Below, one piece after another: positions 11,901-22,899 of a stretch of DNA of 64,000 nt. The position numbers and the translations under genes were made by a program. Below the pieces are notes generated by a model. That model did no database searches, had not been told where the DNA came from, and saw only the letters and a program-made list of their open reading frames with translations. The stretch covers positions 744,001 to 808,000 of the forward strand of contig JAFKAC010000011.1 in assembly GCA_025766275.1 (NCBI GenBank). The letters run 5' to 3'. How positions within the stretch are numbered: position 1 is the first letter of the stretch; each line of letters begins with the position of its first letter. Source of the stretch: Lactarius indigo (lineage: Eukaryota; Basidiomycota; Agaricomycetes; Russulales; Russulaceae).

Positions 11901-12364
11901 TAGCCGCCGGTAGATGTAAGATTACCCACATCTTGTGACTCCATGGAAGTGTCACTGTCAGGCACGTTGGACACGAGGTCATTCACATCGTGTGTTGGCA
12001 CCACGGAACTGTCATCGTTGTCGCCGTTGTTGCCGTCGTATGATGAGGCATCGTCGATATTGACACTGATCTTGCATGCGATGCGCCGATCTCCAGTAGA
12101 TGTACTTGAGGCCTTGCGTTTGGCAGCCAGTTTAACACCTCTTGTCACTGCAGAACCCGAAGACGCCTTGGCTGCCTCAAGAGCTTGCCAAGATGGGCAA
12201 TGAGCACGTCCTGATTGCCTAGCGCTGACAGCAGAACCACCCAAGCTCTGAGAAGGAAATGGGATCAACTCATCTGCGTCGAATGTCCAAGTCATCTCCG
12301 AGGCGTCCTTCAACAATCCATCGGGTCGGACGGCGTGCCCTGGATCTTCCGTGTTTGAGGACAT
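8947..12364 (-). CDS. hAT-family transposase
   Basis: Cut-and-paste transposase acting on the ends at 8306 and 16489. The first exon (12364 to about 11862) codes for an acidic, low-complexity N terminus. The next (about 11815-11695) carries a BED-type zinc-finger stretch: FKPRQNPTADILLIFKRKKE ... HLCTIC. Later exons carry RKCCKVLGIEPH and LLEKDIPSRNTIR. A segment with FTSDGAAVNW and FCMEHSLHLTVKHFIQK matches the hAT catalytic DG..N and C..H..N..V pattern. The last exon (about 9250-8947) is the C-terminal dimerisation domain: YPTLKRIARDYLAIQGSATP, SEHAFSSGG and NLLTPEIFEGLQILKS. Introns are short and regular. Individual exon borders were not all fixed, so intactness is likely but not proven. 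Confidence 0.85.
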
Positions 12365-12586
12365 TGTCTAAAAGATGAGCTGGTTGTCGTAGGGACATAC
12401 CTTGCTTTTATCCTTTTTTTGCCCCCTCTGTACATTAACGTCGCAGAGGTGAAGAAGTGCATTTGAGGTGTTTCGAATTGACCTAGAGGACTGTGGAGGT
12501 GGTGAGGTAGCGAGAAAATAACTTGTGATGAGAGGACAACCTGTTGGCCCAACATGTGACTGGGCTTCCCAGATCTGCGTTGACTC

Positions 12587-13198
12587 ATGTTTCATCTTTT
12601 TTCCCATCACTCGCTTCGATTTTTAACAAGCTTTCTTTCCTTCCCCCACCATTGTCTCACGTCTAGTCGCCTCTTCGCCTCGCCAGATGCCCAACTACTC
12701 CGACATCAACGGCTGTCCTCAACTACCTACACCATAGCCAACAATGCCGAGGTCGAAACATCGTCAAGGGTCGCGCATCAAAACACTCCCTGTCTTGCGG
12801 GCTGTCGTCAAGGGTCTTGCCTTCAGGCTGTCGTCAAGGATCTCGCCTCAGAACATTTCCTCCATCCCCTGTCCTGCGGGGCCTTGTCATTGTATATACT
12901 TTCGGCGGCCAATGACCGGCCTGTTTGTCGGGAAAAGGTGCGCCGCATTAAATCATTCCTCGTCTCGTGGGCTGTCGTCAAGGGGTCCTGCCTCCAGGCT
13001 GTCGTCAAGGATCTTGCCCCAGAACATTCCCTCCATCCCCTGTCCTGCGGGCCCTTGTCGTTGTATATACCTTTGGCAGCCGATGACTGGCCTGTTTGTC
13101 TGAAAAAGGTGCGCTGCAATCTTAGTTTCTCTCTTGTACTATCTATCTACAGGGTTGGCCATTACCGCTCCTGTTGTTCCCTTTGTTTACGTGCGTAG
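12587..13198 (+). other. Open frame over tandem repeat inside the hAT cargo; coding status unclear
   Basis: A 203-codon plus-strand frame, Ser/Leu/Cys-rich, spanning the 170-bp tandem repeat. Its upstream part resembles (as DNA) the start of the minus-strand segment at about 15.7-15.5 kb: a pyrimidine-rich leader, then an ATG followed by NYSD or NHSD and a Pro-Thr-Pro stretch. I infer a duplicated leader region rather than a real protein. Confidence 0.2.
12799..13121 (+). repeat. 170-bp tandem repeat, two copies
   Basis: Two copies with a 170-bp period (starts at about 12799 and 12969). Both begin GGGCTGTCGTCAAGG and contain TCCATCCCCTGTCCTGCGGG, TTGTATATAC and GGCCTGTTTGTC. Identity is high but not complete. 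Confidence 0.8.
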
Positions 13199-14064
13199 GC
13201 ACTTCCATCCCCCCTCCAGCAGCGGGGTGTTACTCATCATGGCGGTGACCCTCTTTTTGGTGTTGGCACGTTCTTGGGCTTCATCACTGTCAGGCTTGTT
13301 TTTATGTAAGTCCCCTGAGATGATACGAGCGTTGGTGCTGTCGTCGGTGTCAGCTTGGCTTGAAGCTTGTAAGTTCGCTTTCCAATTGGCCTGGATGTTG
13401 GACCCCCCCGATACTAGTAGGGTGGCATTGCATCGCTTGAGGCCTTTAGTGGCATTCCTGGATACGGCAGTAAGTGAGAAGTCCGAGTATTCGGTCTCAT
13501 CAGCCAAGCATTCGGTCTCATTGTCACCGCCCAGAGACTCGCCTGGACAGCTTGCAACTCTGCTGTCCCTGAGGTTGCCCATCATGTCCGCGGCAGGCCT
13601 AGCTTCACAGGTCACTATACGCTACTAGGTCAATTGATTGCACTTACTCTGTGTCAGGTTTGGTTTCGGCAGTATCCAAGACCGAGTATTCGGTCTCATC
13701 GTCTGGGTATTCGGTCTCATCAGCCGAGAATTCGGTCTCATCATCACCACCCAGAGACCCGCCCGGACAGCTTGTGACTCTGCTGTCCCCAAAGTTGCCC
13801 ATCATGTCCACGGCAGGCCTAGCTTCACAGGTCATTATATGTTACTAGGTCAAATGATTGCACTTACTCTGTGTCAGGTTCCATTTCGCCAGTATCCAAG
13901 ACCCTGAAAGACTTCATGTACGTTGAAACACTACTTAGGCTGGGGAGTTGAATTTCCGCCACTGATCTTGTTGCTGGCTTGGGACCCCCCTCAGTCATTG
14001 TGATCCGCACGATGGCCACCTGACGCCTTGCATTGGCATGTGATAGACGTATCCCAACAGGCAT
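13187..14064 (-). CDS. Cargo protein of the hAT element, with tandem-duplicated exon
   Basis: Three-exon model: 14064-13868, 13818-13648 and 13598-13187, with 49-nt introns (donor GTAAGT, acceptor CTAG). Exon 1 starts MPVGIRLSHANARR and ends MEPDTE. Exons 2 and 3 begin with the same stretch (PAVDMMGNFGDSRV / PAADMMGNLRDSRV, then SCPG.SLGGD.ETE). Exon plus intron is duplicated with a 220-bp period. Repeats of DETEY add acidic low complexity. Exon 3 ends with a Lys/Arg-containing tail. No known domain recognised. The matching splice sites in both repeat units support real splicing, but expression is unproven. Confidence 0.5.
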
Positions 14065-14099
14065 GTTGGAGACTCGGGGAGGATGGAAGAGGCGTGGCG

Positions 14100-15015
14100 T
14101 AGGGTAATAAATAAATAAAGGTGTGTGTCTCTATCTTCGATCATTCAATTTTCTTATGACACCACTCGCAATCCTGTGTGTCGCACAATGAAGTCGGAAG
14201 CACTGATGAACATGAATTGGTGGGGTGGTGCTAATGCCCGAGAAAGGTGGATGTTGGACAGGCAACTGAAACGACTGAGTGGTTTCAAGGCTACTACAGT
14301 ACATAAGAGTCTAATGTACGTCACACAGACAGTGTGACACTCGGACAGGATTGTAAGTGACAACATAACGAACCGAATATATAGTGTTGTAATAGACCGA
14401 GTGTATGGCGTCTGTGTATCCCTGGGGTCCAAAAATCATGTAAAAGCTGTTTCGTTGATGGGTAGAAACAGACTGACCTTTGTTTTTTTACCCCCACACC
14501 ACACCTCTTCCATTCTCTTTGAGACAGGGTCAATCTTGTCTGGGAGACGAACCAGATACGGGCCCATATGCGCTCATGCATGCCTCCGCGGTGACTGCAC
14601 CTGAGCCTGGGTGTGCGTAGACTAGCAACTCGAGCACTCTGACCATTACCTCGGGAATGGGATTGTGTTGGGTGGGAGCGTGGCAGAGTGGATCCATGTA
14701 GCGCTACCCATCCTCAGGCTCTTCCATGTGGTGTCGATCTTCCTTGACTGCCGGAATCCCACAGTAGAGTAATGACGTCGACGAGATTACTAAGTCCCGT
14801 AGTCGAGAGCGTGCGTAAGAAGCCTCGAGGGGGATGGTGCGTTGCCCAGTAAAGGGCTGCAGGTGGGCACACATGAGTGAAAACACGTACCTAGGGCCCT
14901 AGGGCTGCAGCGGCAGACAGCCCCCCTGTCGTGACTCCTATTCTGATTATTAGTTAGGGTCGTGCTTTCGAGCTCAAATGTATTTTATTAAACGCGAGTT
15001 CGACCCTCATATACC
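14100..15015. other. hAT interior without a supported gene
   Basis: No frame with conserved motifs or coherent splice structure was found. Confidence 0.4.
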
Positions 15016-15765
15016 TCAAGCAACAGTAAGTAGGGGTGGTGTAGTTGAAAATGCCAAGTCGAGATTGGGCTGGTAGATATCACAAGTAGGGGAAAGTAAG
15101 TAAGTAAGGAGGGGCTTTAGCGACAGAGTCTGTGAGTCGGAAAGGTGAGGATAACATGCGTAAGCGGGTCCCAAGGTTGGCGGTCTTGAATGAAGCCGGA
15201 ACCAGGAAGGCCAGTGAAACGGGGTAAATGGGTAGTGCAAGAGGGGTAAGTAGACAAGACATGTTGGTCCGAAACGAATGTGAGAAAGAACGATATTGGC
15301 CAAAGAGGCAGTACGAGTTGGTTTTGACAAGGCATGCAGCGCACTGGAGGAAGCGAAAAGTAAGAGATTCGAAGGGTCGAAGGGAGGTTTGAGGCGTACC
15401 TTTGCTTGAGACAAAGAGCGTGACACAAGGCCTGTCAGCCGAGGGTATACGCGTTGACAATGTTGCACGGTTGTGCGAAAGTTAGGTAAAGAAAGGCTCG
15501 CAACACGGGGAACAGAAGGGAGTATGTTTTGAAGCGAGACCCTTGGCAACGTTTTGAGTGAGTTGCCTTCGGGTATGGTGTGGGTGGACGAGGGCCGTCG
15601 GAGTCGGAGTGGTTGGACATTGGGAAAGGGTGAAGGAGCGACTGGGGTTGAGATGAGATGGTGGGGGAAAGAAAGAAAGAAAGTTGGAGAATGAAGCAAG
15701 TGATGGGCTTTTGATAAAAGGCGAAGACCACTGATCTTCCTTCCAAGGATGGAGAGCCAAGTCAC
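15016..15765 (-). other. Long open frame in hAT cargo, probably not coding as such
   Basis: 249 codons without a stop on the minus strand, but the composition (Ser/Pro/Leu/Thr-rich, pyrimidine-rich DNA) looks like a leader or UTR. An overlapping frame starts MSNHSDSDGPRPPTPYP, which resembles the plus-strand start near 12.69 kb. It may be the 5' part of another cargo gene whose exons I cannot resolve. Confidence 0.2.
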
Positions 15766-16299
15766 GTGTCAGGCTGATGATTCTGAAATGACCGAAAGCA
15801 CTTACAAGGGCCGCAGCACCCTCACACTGCACAGGTCGCCAATGTCTGCGGCTGTTGGTGCTGTCGCCCAGGAGGCAAAATTAAAATGAAAGAATGAATC
15901 TATGATTAAAGAGAATGAGGACATACTGAGTGGAAGCTGTTCCGCATGAAAACAGCTCTATGCAAAGCCCGAGGGCTAACTGGTTGGCCGTCGATCTTGC
16001 CGTTGATGATGATGTCTTGATCGTTTGGCCAAAGGCCTGCAGTGTTGGCGAACTGCGTGAAAGGTGCCTTGAATCAGTCTTCAGGTAGTGGGAGCAATTT
16101 ACTGCATTGAACGGCCCGTTGTAGGGTGAGACAAAGGACTTGTGGTGGTGACTGTGGCGGGGTGCCAGGTATCTGTGCGAGTGCGCCGTTAAATGGCAAG
16201 TTATGTGAGGCGACATTTGCATCAAGTTCGTAATTGCTCACCTAAACTCACTGCCTAAACCAAGTTCCAGTGCGTACATCTCAGCTAGATGCAAGAGTC

Positions 16300-16467
16300 A
16301 AGAATACCTGAGTCCGAACGCGTTCGGAAGCGTTCACCTACGGTTCAGCAGAATCTGAGTCTTGCTGAACCGTGAACAGAACCGTGGTCTGGTCCAGGAC
16401 AGTTGGCCGAACCCAAACCTAAGATTGGGGTCTGGTTCAGTTAGGTTCGGGTCCGAACCAAAGTTCA
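16300..16467. repeat. hAT right subterminal repeats
   Basis: Dense GAACCG / CGGTTC / GGTTCGG units in both orientations just inside the right inverted repeat, mirroring the left end. Confidence 0.6.
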
Positions 16468-16489
16468 GAACCGAACTTTGACATCACTA
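16468..16489 (-). repeat. hAT right terminal inverted repeat
   Basis: Reverse complement of the left 22 bp. It is followed directly by the second TACCTGAT at 16490-16497. Confidence 0.92.
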
Positions 16490-16497
16490 TACCTGAT
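16490..16497. repeat. hAT target-site duplication, right copy
   Basis: TACCTGAT, identical to 8298-8305. Confidence 0.93.
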
Positions 16498-16971
16498 ATA
16501 ACATGCATGGCAGATGGAAACGGAAAGGTCTCACCTAAGTTACTGACAACATCGCATGTTGCTCCCAACTCTTCAGAAATCTTGTGGCCACTCTTGATTT
16601 GTGGAAGAGAGAAGCCAGCAATACTGTAGCTGTAGCAAGCCCGTCAACAAGTTCAGATGGCCTTTGTGGGGCATGGCGAGCACGATATATTCCACAGTGG
16701 CTGTTACAAAAACTCAGATCAGCAAAGACGTTTGAAGGGTGAGAAATAAAGGCCCAGGACCTCAAGCCGCAACAGAGAACAATGCGTTGAGCGCGGGGAT
16801 CATCAACTCGCCGCCTTCCAGACCACAGCGCTCAGTCTTGGATGAGGAGTGCACATACTCATATGAGTAAAACACAGACTCAAGAGGAGTGTCATGTTGG
16901 CCTGAAAGGATCTCCTTGAAGGAACGGACGTTGAGAGCGTAGGTTGGTAACAGTTGGCAGCGACTTGTCAA
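16498..16971 (-). pseudogene. DHTKD1-like 2-oxo-acid dehydrogenase E1 pseudogene, 5' segment
   Basis: The minus strand reads CGLEGGELMIPALNALFS, then an in-frame TGA before a poor donor. After an acceptor it reads TVEYIVLAMPHKGHLNLLTG, the thiamine-diphosphate-binding region of the E1 family (family: GLEGGE...PALDALF ... MPHRGRLNLLTGLLQ). Reading then slips frame twice; pieces resembling LFHK, IKSGHKISEELG and ATCDVVSNL are in different frames. These lesions predate or accompany the hAT insertion that separates this part from 8150-8297. DHTKD1-type enzymes decarboxylate 2-oxoadipate in mitochondria, but this copy cannot be functional. Confidence 0.6.
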
Positions 16972-18487
16972 AGAAAAACCAAAGTCAGGTCGTATTATTT
17001 GTTGATTGGCCTGGTCGTGGGAATCTTATTTCCTGCTCCGCCTCCACCTGACAGTCAACGAAATAACCAACCGTCCTCTTCACCGTCACTGTCCTCATTC
17101 ATCCCTCTTATCACCACACAGCTACCACTGACACTCCACAACTGCAACCGTCTGTAGCACCTCATTGGCTTCATCCACAGAAGATGACATCCACAGATAT
17201 GATGTCCTTTGACACTCCTTTGGTGCTACTGCCCCGGTCATCGCCATTGCCACGTCATCATAAGTCTGGCTTTTTGAACTTGTCTACCATAGCTACCATT
17301 TTATTAATCAGTGTGTGCATCCTCCTTCACCCCACCCTCACGGCTTATGGATGTCTGTCCCCACACTCTGTGAGTATACAGAGCCATCCCGCTGTTTCAC
17401 CATCCCAAAAAGTGAGTCTCTTTCTGTTGATCTCTACTATCTACACCTCCACTCGCACATCCACAGACCAGGCTCCCTGCACCTGCCAACATGTCACGCC
17501 TACCACTCCTGCTTTGTGTGCACCCAGGCACCCTGCCACTGGCCCAGTCGCCTACAGAATATTTAGATAAGTAATTTATTTTCGTTTTGTTTTTCCATCT
17601 CATCCCCCTACTTGCCAGCTGCCACACTACTCGCAGCATGCCACTGCAGTGAGGATGACTGCAGCCATGACGGTGACAAGGCCATGCCAACAAGACCGAC
17701 CACAACGATGCAAACGATGGTGACAACAAACAACTACAATGACCCCCACAAAGGCAATGACCAAGGGTGACAACTATTGGTTGTAAGTCGCATACCTCTT
17801 GCATCCTCCACCAACTGGCAGCTAATACTTTTTACTGATCAGCATGCATCTGCTGCATACCGCCTACTGTCATCATCGAAGTCACTGCCCTATGTGGACC
17901 CCCTTCAGCCATGTTGGTACTACCACTATCATTATCAGGGGACTGATGCAAGCAGCGGCAGCAACTAGCTGAAGAAGGTGGTGGTGATAAAGATAGCAGT
18001 GATGGCGACAAAGTGATTGGTGGCCTGTTTATGTTAGGGTAAATAGTCATGTAGTATTTTTATCGACTCAGTAGATTGCCATTAGATGAATATATAACAC
18101 TTTGCTTATACCTGATCATGAAAATGTTGGATCTAATGAAAAAAAACATGAAAATATGCACCGTAGGTTGTCACCCAATTGATGCCAATTGACCTAAATT
18201 GGCACAATTCAAGTTTCTACAAATTCCATCGTTTTTGCGAACGACAAGACAACCAATTTGGTTTTTTAATCCAAATTGTCGTCAAATGCCCAAAATATGC
18301 TATTTTGTCTTAAATTGAGGGTTTGAGGTTTTCCTGATGGTTGGTAAGTGCGTTGCGGAAGAAATGGAATGCTGCGAATGAGATGTTGAATGTTGTAACA
18401 ATATAGTGTCCATAGCTTGGTCCATACAGTGAGGCAGTGCTGAGCGTAATGCATTATGTAGTCCGACCTATGAAATGTCATGGTTGA
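16972..18487. other. No supported gene
   Basis: Compositionally simple, CCA/CAC-rich sequence on the plus strand up to about 18.0 kb, then AT-rich sequence. Open frames (for example 17184-17570) lack recognisable motifs. Possibly decayed transposon DNA. Confidence 0.4.
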
Positions 18488-18820
18488 ATGATGTTCCTAA
18501 CCACACACATGTGCCCTTCAAGTTCAGTCATCCCCGAGACAACTATCGTGAGGTACCATGCCTTTATCCTTCCCCTTTGTTCCGTCATCAGTGTCGGCGG
18601 GGACATGTTCCCAGTATTACTGCACCACCACAGTGACTTCGAGTCCACCTCTGCCCCCGACCTTGGCTAAGCATCTTTCTTTTATCCTCCACTTTGAGGG
18701 CATTCACATTGTCCAGTGCGTCGACAACAATGATGCCCCACACACAGAGACCTACCTAACCAACGGGCTTCAGGCTTCCCCCAAACCCTTTCCATCCAAA
18801 GGGCCCCAGTTCAAAGCCCA

Positions 18821-19786
18821 TTGTGGGAACATCGTACACGGCTGTCACGCTTCTGGCAAGTGTTACACAAACTAACGGGAATACAGCTGAAAATGTCCAC
18901 GGTGTATCATCCACAGATGGACGGCGCTAGTGAACGAACGAACAAAACCGTGATCCAGTGCATACATTTAGCCATGGAGCGCGATCAACGAGGCTGGGCT
19001 CAACTACTACCAAAAGTATGGTTCAACATTATGAACACGATAAATGCGTCTACCAGATACACGGCTTTCCAACTCCAATTTGGAAAATCGCCACGGTTGT
19101 TGCTGCCAGTGCTTCCACACATGGGCGACACTGAGGAAGAAACAAAAGCATGGGACATTGTGGCGCAGATGCAAACACTTGAACTCGAAGCCCAAGACAA
19201 CCTCCTAGCTGCAAAGATCTCGCAAGCCCACCAAGCCAACAAAAATCGGCGACTCATATTCCCTTTTCAAACGGGGGACCGAGTCATACTCTCAACAGCG
19301 CACCGGCGCCGAGAGTACAAAACAGGCGAGGGACCGAGAGCAGCTAAGTTCATGCCCCGCTTCGATGGCCCATACTGCATTCTCTCCACTGATGAGATGC
19401 ATTCCACAGTCACGCTGGACATGCCCGAAAATCCACACACCTTCCCGGTGTTCCACACATCGGAGGTTCTACCATTCCACGAAAACGATGACAAACTTTT
19501 CCCTCAACGTGCACTCAACCCACCAGAGCCCGTCATACTAGATGGTGAACCAGAATTTTGGGTGGACAAAATAGTTGACGAAAGGCGCCGCAGGAAAAGC
19601 ACGCAATACCTCGTCCGCTGGCGTGGCAAAGGCCCAGAAGGCGATAAATGGTTGCCTTCCGAGGAGCTGGAGGATTGCGAAGCACTGGATGTATGGCAAC
19701 GCCGAAAGAGGGACCACCAAACCGATGCAACATCCCACGCAAGCACCCCAAGACTTACCATTACCATCCCCCCTTTGCACACATGA
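18821..19786 (+). pseudogene. Integrase C-terminus plus chromodomain of the truncated Ty3 element
   Basis: 321-codon frame. It begins inside the integrase core and contains STVYHPQMDGASERTNKTV (the last catalytic Glu motif), then a GPY/F-like region (PRFDGPYCILS). Near residues 245-300 it has a chromodomain (EFWVDKIVDERRRRKSTQYL, VRWRGKG, KWLPSEEL). The preceding pol domains are missing, so it is not functional. Confidence 0.8.
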
Positions 19787-19875
19787 TTACTTTACACCTC
19801 ACCCCGCTCATCCTTTTTCCCTTTCCAGCCCTTTTTTTCCTTACTCTTTTCTTTTGAAAATATGCTGGGGAGGGG

Positions 19876-20152
19876 TGCAAGCCTACCGCTTACTCATTTA
19901 CCGACACACAATCACCTGCTCATATGATAATCACCTGCTCACACCGACAAACAACTAACAACGACTTTGGAATACAACCACTGCTGTATATAAACCCCTG
20001 CTAAAGCCGCCCTAGAGCTCATCTTATCTTTTTCTTCTTCTTTCTCCTTTACCTTCTCCTATACGCGTATTCACGAGATCTTCCTGCCTAAATAATCACG
20101 CTTGGTTCCTGTTCCGTCCCCGTTTGAGCTTAAGTGTTGCCCGATATACCCA
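19876..20152 (+). repeat. LTR of the truncated Ty3 element
   Basis: Starts TGCAAGCC right after a purine tract (CTGGGGAGGGG) and ends near CCGATATACCCA. It holds a TATA-like TGTATATAAAC at about 19985. The right boundary was chosen by the terminal CA and is approximate. Confidence 0.5.
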
Positions 20153-20774
20153 ACGGGTTTCCACACAGCGTGCTCAGGGCGAGGCTCTGTAACGTAAGCA
20201 CCCATCTATTTGTACTGTCCCTCAAATGAGAGTGGTACCTCTTTTTTTTCCCCGAGCCTCTGAAACTGGCTGTCCAACACCACTCCCACTTGCCTGGAAG
20301 CCTCTTGGCAAGCCCCATGGCCGGGATCTCCACTGGTGCCATCATGACTTCCATCATGATGGCTGGAAAACAATACAGCGCCAGTGGCCCTCATGATCAC
20401 CTCTCCCCCTTTTACGTTTCTGTGCATGCCCAGCTGCTACTTGTATTGTCCCATTTTTCTCGCTCCCAAACACGGAGTGTTGCTTCGTACTCTAGTAGTT
20501 GCCACATGCGAAACGTCACATGTCATATAGCTGTGCATCGTACGCTGTGCATACATGGCCTTTTGGCGCTTTCCGCATTGGACACAGCTTCAACAGCAGC
20601 GGTTTAGAGCCCGTCCGGTGCAAAGTCACGCCTCGGAAATGGCCGCTCGCAACCTCTGTCTGATGAGTGGGATAAATCGGTCGGCTCTAGCAATTAAAAA
20701 AAAAAGTCGGACCGCCGAACACACCTCTCGGTTGCAACAGGCAAATAGATTCTTTATTTTTGTAACACGTGAGG
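20153..20774. other. No supported gene
   Basis: Open frames are present, but none has motifs or splice support. Confidence 0.4.
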
Positions 20775-21597
20775 CTCAGTAAAAAAGGAAAGTCCACTAT
20801 TAGTCGGCTGTAGTTGACAAAACTCAGAAATCTTGCAAATAATCCATATTTAGTCGATTTTAGTCATTGTCGACTACCCGTGACTATCACTTTGTCGGAG
20901 TCAATATGCGGGCAAATCTGAGTCATCTGATGAGCATTTCAAGTCGATTTTTGTCATTCCATAGTCATCCCAAGTCCGGTACAAGTCGTCCGACAGTCAC
21001 TTCAAGTCATTTTTTGCGTGCAGAAAATCCATTTATTGCAAAAAAAACAAAAACAAAAACAAAAAAAAAAACGATATCTACGAGTAAACTAGAAGTAAGT
21101 AACTACATGCCGCCGCTGCCACCATCATTGTCGAGGCATGGTCGGGGTGCTAGGCGAATAAAGTACACCACCACCAATATCGCAAATCGGGGCTCATGGC
21201 CGCATTGGTGGAGTACTTCCCCCTTCCCTGCCATCACCTCCGTCATGGTCACGTTGTCATCGTGGTATGTGCTGCTTGACCGGCTTGCGTTGGACCTCCA
21301 GTGGTCGTGCCATGATTGCGGGTGGCTGTGAGTTGACATCGGGCAGCGGCAGACTTGGTCGTGGCGTTGCAGATGGTAGGTGTGATGCTGAGGTGGCTGT
21401 TGCAGTCAATGTGAGCGCGCATTGTCAACTTAGAAGGATTAATACTCAAAAAAAATTTTTTTTTGTTTGTAGGGCGGCATTGTTGATGTTTTGTGAACAT
21501 ATGCTGGCAGGCGCATATTGGTCAGTATAATATGAAGGGGGTAGCCTCTAGTCAGAGGAGTACACGAGAGGCAGGTTCAAGACACTGCCGCACTTAC
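20775..21597 (+). repeat. Foldback left arm
   Basis: Pairs with 22073-22898. It differs from the right arm by a handful of substitutions and by the lengths of A/CAAAAA runs near 21040. Confidence 0.88.
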
Positions 21598-22072
21598 ACT
21601 ACAACCCACGGCGACGTGGTGGTGATAGCGTCAATAAAGGGCGGAGGGATGGGATGGCTGCGTGACAGAGGTATGAGTCCCTTGTGGAACTTGCACTTCT
21701 GAGGCAGTAGCACGGGAGCACGACCTTGGGTGGGACAAAAAAAGATAGTGGGCGTACAGTTTGTAGGACAATGTTCGTTTCAACTTTGAGTCGAGTTGAT
21801 TTGCCAAGTGGATCAAGTGTGGGAATTATTTTCTCGTTCCGTCTCGCATCCATTACGGATGTCCAAGGGACTCCAACTTGCAAGCTCGTCCAAGTCCAAC
21901 ACTTGTCCAATTTCATTCCCTCTTTTTCCCCTCATTCTTCTGTTACCACCACACTTCCACTCTGGTCTATCTTCAAGACAGCAACTCAGTACCTTGTCAA
22001 CCCCACTGCCCACCTGTTTTCTCCCTATAGCAGACAACCAGGACGCTCAGGTGCCGCCACGTCGGTGTTAAA
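21598..22072. other. Foldback central spacer
   Basis: 475 bp that does not match either arm. It contains open frames on both strands but no recognisable domain. Possibly captured host DNA. Confidence 0.4.
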
Positions 22073-22898
22073 GTAAGTGCAGCAGTGTCTTGAACCTGCC
22101 TCTCGTGTACTCCTCTGACTAGAGGCTACCCCCTTCATATTATACCGACCAATATGCGCCTGCCAGCACATGTTCACAAAACATCGACAACGCTGCCCTA
22201 CAAACAAAAAAAAAAAATTTTGAGTATTAATCCTTCTACGTTGACAACACGCGCTCACATTGACTGCAACAGCCACCTCAGCATCACACCTACCATCCAC
22301 AACGCCACGACCGAGTCCGCTGCCGCCCGATGTCGACTCACAGCCACCCGCAATCATGGCACGACCACTGGGATCCAACGCAAGCCGGTCGAGCAGCACA
22401 TACCACGACGACAACGTGACCGCGACGGAGGTGATGGCAGGGAAGGGGGAAGTACTCCGCCAACGCAGCCACGAGCCCCGATTTGCGATATTGGTGGTGG
22501 CGTACTTTATTCGCCTAGCGCCCCAACCGTGCCTCGACAATGATGGTGGCAGCGGCGGCATGTAGTTACTTACTTCTAGTTTACTCGTAGATATCGTTTT
22601 TTTTTTTGTTTTTGTTTTTGTTTTTGTTTTTTTTGCAATAAATGGATTTTCTGCACGCAAAAAATGACTTGAAGTGACTGTCGGACGACTTGTACCGGAC
22701 TTGGGATGACTATGGAATGACAAAAATCGACTTGAAATGCTCATCAGACGACTCAGATTTGCCGCATATTGACTCCGACAAAGTGATAGTCACGGGTAGT
22801 CGACAATGACTAAAATCGACTAAATATGGATTATTTGCAAGATTTCTGAGTTTTGTCAACTACAGCCGACTAATAGCAGACTTTCCTTTTTTACTGAG
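22073..22898 (-). repeat. Foldback right arm
   Basis: Inverted copy of 20775-21597; it starts inside with GTAAGTGC and ends TTACTGAG. Confidence 0.88.
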
Positions 22899-22899
22899 T

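Larger units (their letters stand above)
8306..16489 (-). mobile_element. hAT DNA transposon, 8184 bp, with extra gene content
   Basis: Both ends share a 22-bp inverted repeat beginning TAGTGATGTCAAAGTTCGGT, and the element is flanked by a perfect 8-bp duplication. The transposase gene is on the minus strand (8947-12364). The subterminal regions (8328-8530 and 16300-16467) are dense in short GGTTCGG / CCGGACC / GAACCG motifs in both orientations, the usual arrangement of transposase binding sites. About 4 kb (12.4-16.3 kb) is not needed for transposition and holds a second gene with a duplicated exon and a 170-bp tandem repeat. The element lies within a DHTKD1-like pseudogene. Perfect duplication and near-perfect ends suggest a fairly recent insertion. 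Confidence 0.93.
18488..20152 (+). mobile_element. Ty3-type chromovirus remnant, 5'-truncated, with one LTR
   Basis: Only the end of integrase, the chromodomain and one LTR remain. The integrase just upstream of the long frame is already broken: the expected DRGPQF motif reads SKGPQF, followed by a frame slip. No protease, reverse transcriptase or second LTR is found. The left boundary is approximate. It differs from the Ty3-A/B family. Confidence 0.75.
20775..22898. mobile_element. Foldback-type element with two 0.82-kb inverted arms
   Basis: The left arm (20775-21597) and right arm (22073-22898) are near-identical inverted repeats; the 475-bp centre (21598-22072) is unique. Ends start CTCAGTAAAAAAGGAAAGTC. 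The outer 250 bp of each arm carries many AAGTC / TAGTCG / AGTCAT motifs. I found no transposase and no perfect target duplication. Such long-armed elements are usually non-autonomous. Both arms read as open frames (MSISSRFLSFHSHPKS...), but the sequence is the same inverted DNA on both sides, so this is not evidence of a gene. Confidence 0.85.

Noticed and set aside
15016..15765. 249-codon frame as a real protein
   Set aside because: Composition is leader-like, overlapping frames are also open, and nothing is recognisable. Kept only as a low-confidence note.
16972..18050. Spliced plus-strand gene in the CCA-rich region
   Set aside because: GT/AG pairs can be chosen, but no conserved motif or consistent frame results.
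22025..22744. 239-codon minus-strand frame in the foldback element as a gene
   Set aside because: The same DNA is open in the left arm on the plus strand. It is inverted-repeat and low-complexity sequence (KTKTKTKKK) without a domain.
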